A stretch of 57,425 nt of DNA, from NCBI GenBank assembly GCA_947572385.1, contig CANPBX010000013.1, forward strand, positions 1 to 57,425, in the 5' to 3' direction. This document shows, one piece after another, positions 48,531 to 57,425 of the stretch. The stretch comes from an uncultured Clostridia bacterium (GTDB lineage: Bacteria; Bacillota; Clostridia; Oscillospirales; Acutalibacteraceae). The position numbers were made by a program, and so were the translations under genes. The notes beneath the pieces were generated by a model. That model was not told the origin of the DNA. It worked only from the letters and a program-made list of their open reading frames with translations, and searched no databases. Each line of letters begins with the position of its first letter. The stretch's first letter is position 1.

Positions 48531-49496
48531 TTAAGCTTCCGGAGGCCTCTCCAGCCTCTCCCTCACCTTATCCTGAAAGTACCCGCTGAGCCCGGACTCA
48601 GGCAGCAGCTCTCGTACCCGCGCTTTCGCCGCCTCCAGCTTCCCGCCGTCATACACGTCCATTACACATAGAAGGAGATCCATCTCCTCACCCTTGCCGC
48701 ACACCTCCAGCACCTGCGGCAGATACCGTTCAATAAACCCATCATTCCTGAGCCGACCTGCGGCATTCATGATCTCCCGCCAGCAGGAGAGATTGCCCTC
48801 CCCGGGCGGCAACAACAGGCCCGCTGCCTTATCCCAGTCCACTGCTGCCAAAATATCCTCATATTCCTGCCTGTGGCCCAGCATAGCCAGATACCTCAAC
48901 AGGGAGATATCGTCCGGACACTCCTCAAAGTCCTTACGGCGCTCAGCCAGTGTCTCCCGGCTCCTGCCGGTATTGTGACAGAGCTGGTCCCGCTGAAGCC
49001 TCATTGGCAAATACCAATTATGCTCCAGATCCCCCTCGGTCTTTTCCACAAACTCGTCCGCGATAGATAGGGCACGGTCAAAGGCCTCCCGGCCTTGCTG
49101 TATCCACATATGCACCTTTTCGGCCTCCAACTGCTCCATGTCGCGCTCCAGTTCCCGATGGTCTTCCCCGCCGTTTTTCATTGCCGCCTCGATAGTCAGC
49201 AGCTGGGAGTTGATATAGTCCATTGCCTCCCGGAAGGACCTGTCGTCCCTAAGCACCGAGTATTTTAACACCAGATCCTCTGTACGCTCCAGGGAGGTCA
49301 GACCAAAGAGCTCGTCAATGCTCACGCCAAAAAACGCGGCTATCCTAGGCAGCAGGCTTATCTCCGGAAAGCCGCTTCCGACCTCCCACCGGGACACAGC
49401 CTGCGGGGCCAGATACAGATACTCTGCCAGCTCCGTCTGGGTCACGTCCCTTTCCTTCCTTAATATTGCGATTTTTTCTCCAATAGTCAGCTTCAT
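48531..49496 (-). CDS. XRE-family HTH regulator with long helical C-terminal part
   Basis: 321 residues from ATG 49496 (AAGGGG upstream). N-terminal HTH_3 domain (about 4-60: IGEKIAILRKERDVTQTELAEYLYLAPQAVSRWEVG), then about 250 residues of mostly helical, charged sequence with no recognised domain; repeated helix pairs suggest TPR-like structure. Such XRE regulators with a TPR-like C-terminus often sense small molecules or peptides (family knowledge), but no ligand is indicated here. Divergent from the ECF sigma gene across about 230 bases. Confidence 0.85.
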   Translation of the reverse strand: MKLTIGEKIAILRKERDVTQTELAEYLYLAPQAVSRWEVGSGFPEISLLPRIAAFFGVSIDELFGLTSLERTEDLVLKYSVLRDDRSFREAMDYINSQLLTIEAAMKNGGEDHRELERDMEQLEAEKVHMWIQQGREAFDRALSIADEFVEKTEGDLEHNWYLPMRLQRDQLCHNTGRSRETLAERRKDFEECPDDISLLRYLAMLGHRQEYEDILAAVDWDKAAGLLLPPGEGNLSCWREIMNAAGRLRNDGFIERYLPQVLEVCGKGEEMDLLLCVMDVYDGGKLEAAKARVRELLPESGLSGYFQDKVRERLERPPEA

Positions 49497-49604
49497 ATAC
49501 AATGCCCCTTAAAAAATATTTTAATCCCCCGGGTTTACTTAAAGTATAGCATGTGAAAATACCGGAGTCCAGCAAGGTCTCCTTGCATAAATCCCAACTC
49601 TCCC

Positions 49605-49633
49605 TTGATTTGCATCCTCATAGAAAATATGAT
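49605..49633 (+). promoter_or_regulatory. Possible promoter of the ECF sigma/anti-sigma operon
   Basis: TTGATT (49605-49610), 17-base spacer, TATGAT (49628-49633), about 90 bases before the start codon; an ECF-autoregulated promoter could also exist. Confidence 0.5.
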
Positions 49634-49723
49634 AAAATTATCTCATCTATTGAAATATCCCTGCACAAATGGCGAGTTAATATACAGAGGGCCCTCTTAA
49701 ATTCTTTTGAAAGGAGAATTGAA

Positions 49724-50308
49724 ATGGACGACATGGAGATCGTCCGGCTGTTCTGGCAGCGGGACGAGGGCGCCATTGCCGAGACAGAATGCAAGTACGG
49801 CAGCTTCTGCCTGGGCGTCGCCATGAGCCTGCTCTCCGACGGCGAGGACGCCAGGGAGTGCGTAAACGAAGCGCTCTATCAGGCTTGGAGCCGGATACCG
49901 CCCCAGCGCCCGGAAAAGCTGCGGCCCTGGCTGGGCCGGGTGGTGCGAAATATTGCCGTAAGCCTATGGCGCAAAAACCACCGGCAGAAGCGGTATAACG
50001 GGCTGGAGCAGGCCCTAAGCGAGCTGGAGGACTGTGTCCCGGCGGCGGTGGACCTTCAGCAGGATGTGGAGGGCGCGGAGCTGGGCGAGGCCATCAGCCG
50101 ATGGCTGGCGGCGCTCGGCAAGGAGGACCGGATATTGTTCGTGCGGCGGTATTGGTACGATATCCCCCTTGGTGAGCTGGCAAACGAAATAGGCGTGCCG
50201 CCGAAGAGGCTTGCCCAAAGGATGTACCGTCTGAGACAGAATCTCAAGTCATTTCTGGAAAAGGAGGACAGGCCCTGTGAAAACTGTGGACAGCTGCGCT
50301 CTGTTTGA
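49724..50308 (+). CDS. Sigma-70 family (ECF-type) RNA polymerase sigma factor
   Basis: 194 residues from ATG 49724 (AAAGGAG; upstream in-frame Met at 49553 has no RBS and would add a long, unrelated leader). Region 2 (about 12-85: GAIAETECKYGSFCLGVAMSLLSDGEDARECVNEALYQAW) and region 4 (about 135-180: LGKEDRILFVRRYWYDIPLGELANEIGVPPKRLAQRMYRLRQNL) are both present. Its 3' end overlaps the anti-sigma start by 32 bases. The stimulus is unknown. Confidence 0.9.
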   Translation: MDDMEIVRLFWQRDEGAIAETECKYGSFCLGVAMSLLSDGEDARECVNEALYQAWSRIPPQRPEKLRPWLGRVVRNIAVSLWRKNHRQKRYNGLEQALSELEDCVPAAVDLQQDVEGAELGEAISRWLAALGKEDRILFVRRYWYDIPLGELANEIGVPPKRLAQRMYRLRQNLKSFLEKEDRPCENCGQLRSV

Positions 50309-51347
50309 GGGCATTGGCTATATCGACCCGGAGTTTATCCAGGAGGCATACGAGCCTCTGGGCGCAAAGCCCGCTCCGGCAGTACGCATAAATAAGCTTG
50401 GCGCGCTGGCAGCTTCCCTTGTGGTAGCTACGGCCCTGCTCTTTGGGGCCAACGCCCTGTTCCCTGCCTTTGCTGAGAGCCTGCCCATTGTAGGCGAGGC
50501 CTTCCGTCAGCTGAATTCCCTGGGGACCAACGCCCCTGGCTATGATGGTGTGGTGCAGGCCTTAGGAAAGAGCGCAAAAAATAGACAGTACCAGGTTACC
50601 GCTACAGAGGCTTACTGCGACGGCGAGTACATCTTCCTCGCCCTGCGGCTGGACCCGCTGGACAGCAAGCTGCTGCAAATGCAGTCCCTTGAGACTGTGG
50701 AGCTTGAGGACGCTCCCGGCTGGAGTATAGAAGTAGACGGTAATGCAGGAGGGCTGGTCTATGAGACTCCGGTGTTCACCCGGCGTGGATATTACTTTGA
50801 GTGCCCGCCAATGATGATACGCCTGCCCGAGCCAGCAGCAAGCGGGACCGTCCGGGTCAGCGCAAGCATCACCTCCCTGTCAGGACGCACCCAGGAGTCC
50901 ATTGACCATGGAGGCGATGGACAGATAGTCTCACTGGAGCCGCTGGCCCTCAGCTTCGACCTGCCGGTGCGTTCCCAGCACAACATACGCCGGGAGCAGG
51001 ATGGCGTCTCTGTAGACGGCATATCCCTCACCTCCTGGACCAGCTCGCCCAGCAAGTTCACCGTGACTCTCAGCTATCCCTACTCCACTCCTGAGGGTCT
51101 GGATGCGGCGGCTGTCACCGACAGCGGCATAGACCTTGGCAGCGACCTGCGGGAAAACGGCGACTTCGGCGACGGACGCTATCAGCCCGGGGACACGGCG
51201 GTACAGACCTGCTCGTTCACCGGCGCCCCCGAGGGCACAGGGACCGTCACCGTGACAGTCTTCTCCAACCCGTCCGGCGAGGAGCGGAGGGAGCTTGCCA
51301 GGTTCAGGATAGACCTGGAGAGCGGAGAGGCAACCGTAGTAGAATAA
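50277..51347 (+). CDS. DUF4179-domain anti-sigma factor
   Basis: 356 residues starting GTG inside the sigma gene, so the pair is translationally coupled. Short N-terminal cytoplasmic part (1-40), one membrane segment about 42-62 (GALAASLVVATALLFGANAL), then a large external domain matching DUF4179 (about 70-200, LPIVGEAFRQLNSLGTN, QVTATEAYCDGEYIFLALRL). Proteins of this form keep the partner ECF sigma inactive until an envelope signal is sensed (family knowledge and context). No obvious protease cleavage motif could be read. A terminator follows at 51363. Confidence 0.85.
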   Translation: MKTVDSCALFEGIGYIDPEFIQEAYEPLGAKPAPAVRINKLGALAASLVVATALLFGANALFPAFAESLPIVGEAFRQLNSLGTNAPGYDGVVQALGKSAKNRQYQVTATEAYCDGEYIFLALRLDPLDSKLLQMQSLETVELEDAPGWSIEVDGNAGGLVYETPVFTRRGYYFECPPMMIRLPEPAASGTVRVSASITSLSGRTQESIDHGGDGQIVSLEPLALSFDLPVRSQHNIRREQDGVSVDGISLTSWTSSPSKFTVTLSYPYSTPEGLDAAAVTDSGIDLGSDLRENGDFGDGRYQPGDTAVQTCSFTGAPEGTGTVTVTVFSNPSGEERRELARFRIDLESGEATVVE

Positions 51348-51362
51348 TTTGTAACCACAAAC

Positions 51363-51394
51363 GAAGCGCTCCCAGAAGGGGGGCGCTTCTTCGT
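51363..51394 (+). terminator. Intrinsic terminator of the sigma/anti-sigma operon
   Basis: GAAGCGCTCC and GGGGCGCTTC stem (51363-51372, 51380-51389) followed by TTCGT. A short U-tract; it directly follows the stop. Confidence 0.65.
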
Positions 51395-51401
51395 GCAAAT
51401 C

Positions 51402-51430
51402 AAAAGGCCGGCAGGTTTCCCCGCCGGCCC
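51402..51430 (-). terminator. Intrinsic terminator of the sugar-ABC ATPase gene
   Basis: Minus-strand stem GGCCGGC/GCCGGCC followed by TTTTGATTT. It lies between convergent genes. Confidence 0.78.
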
Positions 51431-51444
51431 AACATATGGCAGAC

Positions 51445-52557
<1,113 letters not shown>

Positions 52558-52793
52558 ATGTTTTCCTCCTGTCAGGCTCGTGGAGCCCAATTGATTTATA
52601 TGTATTATATCAGAAAAAAAACGATTTGAATAGTCGTGATATATCCAAAGATTTATCCCCACCTTTAGACGCTTTTACCAAAAAACAATACTCTCAAATG
52701 AATTATGTGAAATTTGACGAATGAAAAATCCACATCATAATACTTGGGGTCAATAGTTATGAAGCGTACTCTATATTGCGAAATTTCTTCCAG
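52558..52793. other. Intergenic region upstream of msmK-type ATPase (no gene seen)
   Basis: Holds the AGGAGG leader and a TATAAT (minus strand, 52609-52604) with only a weak -35, and AT-rich sequence at about 52610-52740. No riboswitch, no small gene with an RBS. A long T-run lies immediately upstream of the -10 on the minus strand. Confidence 0.5.
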
Positions 52794-52837
52794 GGAAAAA
52801 CCCGCGCAGCCGGGTACAGCTCTGGCCTCGCGGGTTT
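52794..52837 (-). terminator. Intrinsic terminator of the DUF4830 gene
   Basis: Minus-strand stem AAACCCGCG and CGCGGGTTT with an inner GGCC/GGCT-rich loop, then TTCCC. It lies about 60 bases past the stop; a second weak inverted repeat (TTTTCCAC/GTGGAAAA, 52859-52894) lies between. Confidence 0.7.
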
Positions 52838-52896
52838 ACATTTACCGGCTTTTTCACATTTTCCACAGGGTATTCCACAGCAGGCAGTGGAAAACT

Positions 52897-53574
52897 TCAG
52901 TCTGTTGGCCAGGCGTCCTCGGGCACGGCCCCGGCGTCCTCTGCCCCCTCTTCCTGCTGGACCTGGGATCCGGCAGAGCTCTCCAGGGAAGCGTCGGCGC
53001 TCTCCTCAGCGGAGCTCTCAGCCTGGCTGCTTTCAACAGCGCTTGAGTTTACATAACTGCTGGAACTCTCAGCGGCCTGGCTCTCAGGGGCCGGAGTTAC
53101 CTCACCATACCTTGCGCTGTCCTTGGCAAAGCCGTGCATAAAGCCGTTGACCTTGCCGCAGGCCACATCCCCGCCGATTATCACCTCGCCGTATACCAGC
53201 AGCGTGGCATATACCTCGGTCTCATCCGGGTAGTTGGTGATAAGGTACTTGTACTGGGTCACCACCTGGCCCGAGTAGGGGGCCAGGTCAAACCCCTGGG
53301 CCTGCTGCATGGCGTTGTAGTTCCTGTACACGTCATTGAACTCCCGGGGTATCATTACCTCCCGGGTCTCTGCAGGCTCAGGCTCCACCTGCCAGCCGAA
53401 GCCTGTGAGATAGGCAAGGCGCTCCTCGCCGGTCCCGCCCTTCACCTGCTGTGGCTCCTTTGTCTCGCCGTCCCCTCCCTGCCAGCGCAGGAAGAGGCAG
53501 GCTGCCACCACTGCCAGGGCAAGCACGGCAAAGGCGGCTGCGCGTTTTTTGTTTGCTTTCAAAGATACGAACAT
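52897..53574 (-). CDS. DUF4830-domain membrane-anchored protein
   Basis: 225 residues from ATG 53574. A short cytoplasmic start, membrane segment about 10-29 (AAAFAVLALAVVAACLFL), then a DUF4830 domain (about 50-150): RLAYLTGFGWQVEPEPAETREVMIP, FNDVYRNYNAMQQAQGFDLAPY, YKYLITNYPDETEVYATLLVYGEVIIGGDV and NGFMHGF. A low-complexity Ser/Glu/Ala tail ends the protein (about 160-225). The DUF has no known function and is common in Clostridia (recollection). Expected to face outside the membrane or the forespore space. Confidence 0.82.
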   Translation of the reverse strand: MFVSLKANKKRAAAFAVLALAVVAACLFLRWQGGDGETKEPQQVKGGTGEERLAYLTGFGWQVEPEPAETREVMIPREFNDVYRNYNAMQQAQGFDLAPYSGQVVTQYKYLITNYPDETEVYATLLVYGEVIIGGDVACGKVNGFMHGFAKDSARYGEVTPAPESQAAESSSSYVNSSAVESSQAESSAEESADASLESSAGSQVQQEEGAEDAGAVPEDAWPTD

Positions 53575-53636
53575 AAGCACCGTTCCTCTCTATGGGTTCC
53601 TGCTCCATTTGTATGCAGTAAGGAACGGCGGTATAC

Positions 53637-54218
53637 TCAAAGGACGCTATAATCTGTCCATCTGATCTGAAAGTCTATGGGCCCCCTGGAACAGAGGGTC
53701 AGCCAAAACCCCTGACCGGCGCAGATAAGGGGCATACTGTAAAAGCAGCACTCCCTATCTCCCGATAACTCCGGGCGCCCACCCAGAGAGGAAAACTCCG
53801 TCTCCAAAAGCCCTTGGGAGAAGCCCCGGCCCGTTAGCTTCATATGGCTCTCCTTGCAGGTCCAGAGCTGGGTCAGCAGGGAGTTGTCCCCGCCGGTAAG
53901 CCCGAGCTCGCCGGAGGTGCATATCTTCCCCGCCAGCCCCGGGGAGAACTCCCTTACCCGCTCAAGGTCAAGGCCTACCGGCACGCCATATACCGCGCAG
54001 GCTATGAGCCCCCGGCTGTGGCTGATGCTGAACTCCGGCCCTCCTTTAAAATAGGGCTTGCCGTGCTCCCCCTTCAGCGCCCGGTCCATCAAGGCTCCGG
54101 CGCTTACAGAGTCTTCACAGAGGCCCAGCTCCATGAGCCCGAGCCTAAGCAGGGCCCAGCCGGCGTAATGCTCCCGGCGAAAGCTTTCCCCTGGGGGGAT
54201 GGCGGTGATGTATACCAT
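53637..54218 (-). CDS. 4'-phosphopantetheinyl transferase (Sfp superfamily)
   Basis: 193 residues. Transfers phosphopantetheine from CoA to a carrier protein. Motifs: GKPYFKGGPEFSISHSRGLIACAV (P1), PVGLDLERVREF (metal-binding Asp) and WTCKESHMKLTGRG (P3, with KES). It begins two bases after the MATE gene stop, so it is in that operon. No NRPS or PKS gene appears in the window; the substrate could be fatty-acid ACP or an unseen synthase elsewhere. The C-terminal part diverges from family models. Confidence 0.9.
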   Translation of the reverse strand: MVYITAIPPGESFRREHYAGWALLRLGLMELGLCEDSVSAGALMDRALKGEHGKPYFKGGPEFSISHSRGLIACAVYGVPVGLDLERVREFSPGLAGKICTSGELGLTGGDNSLLTQLWTCKESHMKLTGRGFSQGLLETEFSSLGGRPELSGDRECCFYSMPLICAGQGFWLTLCSRGPIDFQIRWTDYSVL

Positions 54219-54220
54219 GC

Positions 54221-55603
54221 TCAGCTTTCAAAAAGATCGTCCCGGGTGATATTCTTCAGCCACTTGCCCGAGCGGTATCTATGTATGACTGCAGGCCACT
54301 TAACGAACTCATCCAGGCACAGGATGAAATACACCCACAACACCGGCAGCTTCAGCACAAAGGCCGCAAGGAAGCCCACCGGCACGGCATACACCCACAT
54401 GACTATGGCGTCGCAGATAAGCCCGAAGCGGCTGTCGCCGCCGGCCCTGAACACCCCTGCTATAAGTGTGGTGTTCACCGCACAGCCCATTATATAGTAG
54501 CTGTTTATAAGCAGCATCACACCGAGATACTCTATGGCTGTCTCAGTAAAATTACCGGCTCCCGCGTACATCATCACAAAGGGCCTGGCTATAAGCACTA
54601 TGACCCCGCCTATGGCCCCCGACAGCACCGTGAGCCAGAGCACCTTCCTGCCGTCAGAGCGGGTCTCATCAAGCTTCCCCTCCCCCATCTTCTGGCCCAG
54701 GAGTATGCCGCCTGCGTTGGCAAGGCCGAAGCAGAGGATCGTGCCGAAGCTGCGCACCACAGCCGCCAGGGAGTTCGCCGCCACAGCGTCCGTGCCCAGG
54801 TGCCCGATTATCACCGAGTACATGGAGAAGGCCAGGCCCCACACCACGTCGTTGCCTATGGCGGGCAGCGAGAGCTTCATAAAGTCCGTAAAGAGCAGCT
54901 TATTGCGGATAAACATGTTCTTAAAGCGCAGCTTGATATGCTCGGACCGTGCGGAGACCACAAAGCACAAGGCAAGCTCCACAATCCTTGAGATGGAGGT
55001 AGCCAGGGCCACGCCCATCACCCCGAGCTTTGGCGCTCCCAGCCAACCGAAGATGAACACCGCGTTCAGTATCACATTGAGCACCACGGCAATGGAGTTG
55101 AGCACAGTGCCGATGGTGACCTTGCCTACACTGCGCAGTATGGCTATATAGACCTCTGTCACGCCCCAGCATAGATAGCATATGCTGAGTATCCTTATAT
55201 ACCCGGCCCCAAGGGTTATTAGCTCCTGGTCGTCTGTGAAGACCAGCATCATGTACTCGGGGATGGTGAGAGCCAGGGCCGCCACTACCACAGATACGCC
55301 CAGGGAGAATCGCATGGCTATTCCCTGGACCACTTCTATGGCCCTGTAGTCCTTCTTGCCGAAATACTGGGCGCAGAGCATGGTAGCCCCGGTGCCAAGG
55401 CCGTAGAACAGCATAAACAGCACATGGGCATACTGGCTGGCAAGGCTCACCGCCGAGATCGCCGACTGCCCCACAAAATTGAGCATCACCACGTCTGCCG
55501 AGCTCACAAGGGAGCTCAGAAGGTTTTGCAGGACTATTGGTATCACAAGCTTTGCGATCTGGCCGTAGAAGGGGTCCTGAAGCCCTCTGGATCTTTTCAT
55601 CAT
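54221..55603 (-). CDS. MATE-family multidrug/metabolite exporter
   Basis: 460 residues with 12 predicted membrane segments in two halves (PIVLQNLLSSLVSSADVVMLNFVGQ at the start; LPAIGNDVVWGLAFSMYSVIIGHLG starting the second half). MATE proteins use Na+ or H+ gradients to expel cationic or organic compounds. Substrate unknown. AGGAGG precedes the ATG. It is cotranscribed with a phosphopantetheinyl transferase; whether both belong to a natural-product pathway outside the window cannot be told. Divergent from guaA. Confidence 0.93.
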   Translation of the reverse strand: MMKRSRGLQDPFYGQIAKLVIPIVLQNLLSSLVSSADVVMLNFVGQSAISAVSLASQYAHVLFMLFYGLGTGATMLCAQYFGKKDYRAIEVVQGIAMRFSLGVSVVVAALALTIPEYMMLVFTDDQELITLGAGYIRILSICYLCWGVTEVYIAILRSVGKVTIGTVLNSIAVVLNVILNAVFIFGWLGAPKLGVMGVALATSISRIVELALCFVVSARSEHIKLRFKNMFIRNKLLFTDFMKLSLPAIGNDVVWGLAFSMYSVIIGHLGTDAVAANSLAAVVRSFGTILCFGLANAGGILLGQKMGEGKLDETRSDGRKVLWLTVLSGAIGGVIVLIARPFVMMYAGAGNFTETAIEYLGVMLLINSYYIMGCAVNTTLIAGVFRAGGDSRFGLICDAIVMWVYAVPVGFLAAFVLKLPVLWVYFILCLDEFVKWPAVIHRYRSGKWLKNITRDDLFES

Positions 55604-55633
55604 TATTTCCTCCTGACTTTAGCATGTCACCCA

Positions 55634-55662
55634 ACTATATCACAGTTCAGCCTGGATATCAA
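55634..55662 (-). promoter_or_regulatory. Sigma-A promoter for the MATE/PPTase operon
   Basis: Minus-strand TTGATA (55662-55657), 17-base spacer, TATAGT (55639-55634). Confidence 0.7.
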
Positions 55663-55693
55663 GCCCAAGATGAAAAAGATTTTTTCTTGGGCT
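55662..55693. other. Inverted repeat between divergent promoters
   Basis: AGCCCAAGA (55662-55670) and TCTTGGGCT (55685-55693) with an A/T-rich centre that itself pairs (AAAAA with TTTTT). It touches the -35 of the MATE promoter; it could be a shared operator or a cruciform. Confidence 0.5.
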
Positions 55694-55709
55694 ATAAGGG
55701 TGGTTACTG

Positions 55710-55738
55710 TTGCAAAAGGGATCTGCTTATGCTATTAT
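55710..55738 (+). promoter_or_regulatory. Sigma-A promoter for guaA
   Basis: TTGCAA (55710-55715), a 17-base spacer ending TGC, TATTAT (55733-55738), about 31 bases before the ATG. No room for a purine riboswitch. Confidence 0.75.
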
Positions 55739-55769
55739 ATAGTATATTTTTCAGGGAGGTCGTGACATC

Positions 55770-57311
55770 ATGCCAAAAGCGAACAGAGGCCATCAGGCGG
55801 TGGTCGTGCTGGACTTCGGCGGGCAGTACGCCCAGCTCATCGCCCGCCGCGTGCGGGACCGGAAAGTTTACTGCGAGATAAAGCCCTACTGGACCGACCC
55901 CGGGGAGCTCTCCGGATATAAAGGTATCATTTTCACCGGCGGCCCCGGCAGCGTCTATGCCCCGGAAGCCCCCCTCTGCAGGACGGAGCTCTTCGATCTT
56001 GGGATACCTGTGCTGGGTATCTGCTACGGCGCGCAGGTCATGGCCCAGGTGCTTGGCGGCAGGGTTGGCCCTATGGAGGCCCCGGAGTTTGGGAAGACCC
56101 CCACTCAGTTCTCCGGGGAGTCCCTCCTCTTTGACGGTGTGCCGGAGAGCGTTGTATGGATGAGCCATAACGACGGCATCACAGCGGTCCCCCAGGGCTT
56201 CGCCCCCAGTGCCGGCTCTGCCCACTGCCCCATAGCCGCCATGGAGGACCGACAGAGGAAGCTCTACGCCGTGCAGTTCCACCCGGAGGTGGCCCATACG
56301 GATCACGGCGGCAAAATGCTTGAGAATTTCTTATATAAGATATGCGCCTGCGCCGGTGACTGGGAGATGGGCTCCTTTGCATGGGACACGGTGGAGCGCC
56401 TCAGGGAGACTATCGGGGACCGGCGGGTGCTCTGCGGGCTCTCCGGCGGCGTGGACTCCTCGGTTGCGGCGATGCTGGTGCACAAAGCCGTGGGCAAAAA
56501 CCTCACCTGTATTTTTGTGGACCACGGGCTGCTAAGAAAGGACGAGGGGGATCTGGTGGAGCAGGTGTTCAAAAAGGAGTTCGACATGAACATCATAAGG
56601 GTCAACGCCGGGGAGCGCTTTCTCTCAAAGCTCCAGGGAGTCACAGACCCTGAGCGCAAGCGGAAGATGATCGGCGAGGAGTTCATCCGCGTGTTCGAGG
56701 CTGAGGCCGCCAAGCTCGGCAAGGTCGAGCTCCTCTGCCAGGGCACGATCTATCCCGACGTTGTTGAGAGCGGCAGCGGACAGGCTGCAGTGATAAAATC
56801 CCACCACAACGTGGGCGGGCTCCCCGAGGATGTGGGCTTTGAGGGGATAGTCGAGCCCCTTAGGGACCTCTTTAAGGACGAAGTCCGCAGGGTGGGCACA
56901 GAGCTCGGCATACCGGAGGCCCTTGTCTGGCGGCAGCCCTTCCCCGGCCCCGGCCTTGCCGTGCGCATAATTGGGGAGATAACCCCAGAGCGCGTGGCCA
57001 CCCTCCAGGAGGCCGACGCCATCTTCCGTGAGGAGGTCGCGAGGGCCGGGCTCGAAAGGGATATCGGGCAGTACTTCGCGGTGCTCACCGGCACCCGCAG
57101 TGTCGGGGTCATGGGCGACGGGCGCAGCTACGGCGAAACCGTGGCTCTGAGAGCCGTGAACACCACCGACTTTATGACTGCAGACTGGTATCAAATGCCC
57201 TACGACGTCCTGGGCCGGGCGTCCAACAGGATAGTCAACGAGGTACCTGGAGTGACCAGGGTGGTCTATGACGTGACCAGCAAGCCGCCGGCGACAATTG
57301 AGTGGGAGTGA
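55770..57311 (+). CDS. guaA: GMP synthase (glutamine-hydrolysing)
   Basis: Converts XMP to GMP with glutamine and ATP. 513 residues, normal length. Class I glutamine amidotransferase domain (about 8-195) with nucleophile Cys85 in [12 protein letters not shown] and His-x-Glu in [13 protein letters not shown]-pyrophosphatase domain (about 200-390) with P-loop [15 protein letters not shown], then a dimerisation domain ending in [15 protein letters not shown] precedes the ATG. The gene is intact, but the bases after its stop carry integrase-type repeats; guaA 3' ends are known integration hotspots. Confidence 0.97.
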   Translation: MPKANRGHQAVVVLDFGGQYAQLIARRVRDRKVYCEIKPYWTDPGELSGYKGIIFTGGPGSVYAPEAPLCRTELFDLGIPVLGICYGAQVMAQVLGGRVGPMEAPEFGKTPTQFSGESLLFDGVPESVVWMSHNDGITAVPQGFAPSAGSAHCPIAAMEDRQRKLYAVQFHPEVAHTDHGGKMLENFLYKICACAGDWEMGSFAWDTVERLRETIGDRRVLCGLSGGVDSSVAAMLVHKAVGKNLTCIFVDHGLLRKDEGDLVEQVFKKEFDMNIIRVNAGERFLSKLQGVTDPERKRKMIGEEFIRVFEAEAAKLGKVELLCQGTIYPDVVESGSGQAAVIKSHHNVGGLPEDVGFEGIVEPLRDLFKDEVRRVGTELGIPEALVWRQPFPGPGLAVRIIGEITPERVATLQEADAIFREEVARAGLERDIGQYFAVLTGTRSVGVMGDGRSYGETVALRAVNTTDFMTADWYQMPYDVLGRASNRIVNEVPGVTRVVYDVTSKPPATIEWE

Positions 57312-57425
57312 TTGCAGAGGACGGAAAAGCCTTGATATGACTGGATTTTTCAAGGCTTAGCCCCCTCTGTGGCAACGATTTGGCAACATTTTTTCATGAT
57401 TCATAGGAAAAGAGCTAACTGATTT
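57312..57425. other. Probable attachment site of a second integrative element downstream of guaA
   Basis: TGGCAAC at 57370-57376 and 57381-57387, 11 bp apart, plus an inverted repeat AAGCCTTGA (57327-57335)/TCAAGGCTT (57350-57358). This mirrors the repeats beside the integrase at the left end of the window. No integrase is visible before the window ends. Established knowledge: the 3' end of guaA is a common integration target. Confidence 0.45.

Noticed and set aside
55615-55769. Purine riboswitch upstream of guaA
   Set aside because: The promoter lies about 30 bases from the ATG, leaving no space for an aptamer; the conserved purine aptamer loops were not seen.

Overview
The window looks like chromosomal DNA from a Gram-positive, endospore-forming Clostridia species, probably an Oscillospirales/Ruminococcaceae-type gut anaerobe. 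That placement is an inference from gene content. It rests on an alpha/beta-type small acid-soluble spore protein, a BofC-like protein, an SLH-domain secreted peptidase, GHKL/LytTR and YesM/YesN-type two-component genes, several glycoside hydrolases, and strong AGGAGG-type ribosome binding sites with consensus sigma-A promoters. No rRNA, tRNA or CRISPR array was found.

Layout. 1-1356 is the end of an integrative element: a 5'-truncated tyrosine integrase and its probable attachment region, lying against the 3' end of lysS. 1357-11011 is mostly minus strand: greA-lysS, a CPBP protease, a SleB-type hydrolase, luxS, and an aromatic amino acid operon aroA-aroC-pheA-GNAT, with one plus-strand membrane protein between them. 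11044-21117 is plus strand: a beta-propeller protein, a GH2 glycosidase, a LytTR response regulator and a GHKL kinase in one overlapping series, then a double-domain glycosyltransferase and two ABC exporter half-transporters. 21250-25940 (minus) holds an IlvD/Edd-family dehydratase, a KDPG-type aldolase and a GH35 beta-galactosidase. 26083-30944 (plus) holds a C39-like/SLH secreted protein, a free-methionine-sulfoxide reductase, a second LytTR/GHKL pair and two small charged proteins of unknown function.

30917-37626 holds a decayed YesM/YesN pair, divergent GH5 and GH13 glycosidases around a palindromic operator, a three-gene TlpA/CXXC-peptide/4Fe-4S redox operon containing a 48-residue gene that starts with TTG, and a DUF3892 protein. 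37815-40572 (plus) is yifB-sfsA and a BlaI-type repressor. 40638-47591 (minus) holds a class A penicillin-binding protein, hom, thrB, lysC behind a palindromic operator, and a frameshifted methyltransferase. 47734-53574 holds sporulation-related genes, an XRE regulator, an ECF sigma/anti-sigma pair and the shared sugar-ABC ATPase MsmK/UgpC. The window ends with a phosphopantetheinyl transferase, a MATE exporter, and guaA. Immediately downstream of guaA are short TGGCAAC repeats with the same 11-bp spacing as those beside the integrase at the left end, which suggests that a second integrative element begins just past the window.

The most interesting points are the paired attachment-like signatures at lysS and guaA; the fused glycosyltransferase with an internal Shine-Dalgarno and ATG; the GH2-TCS-GT-ABC gene series; the 30-bp palindrome on the lysC promoter; and the decaying YesMN system. 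No system here can be declared new from sequence reading alone.
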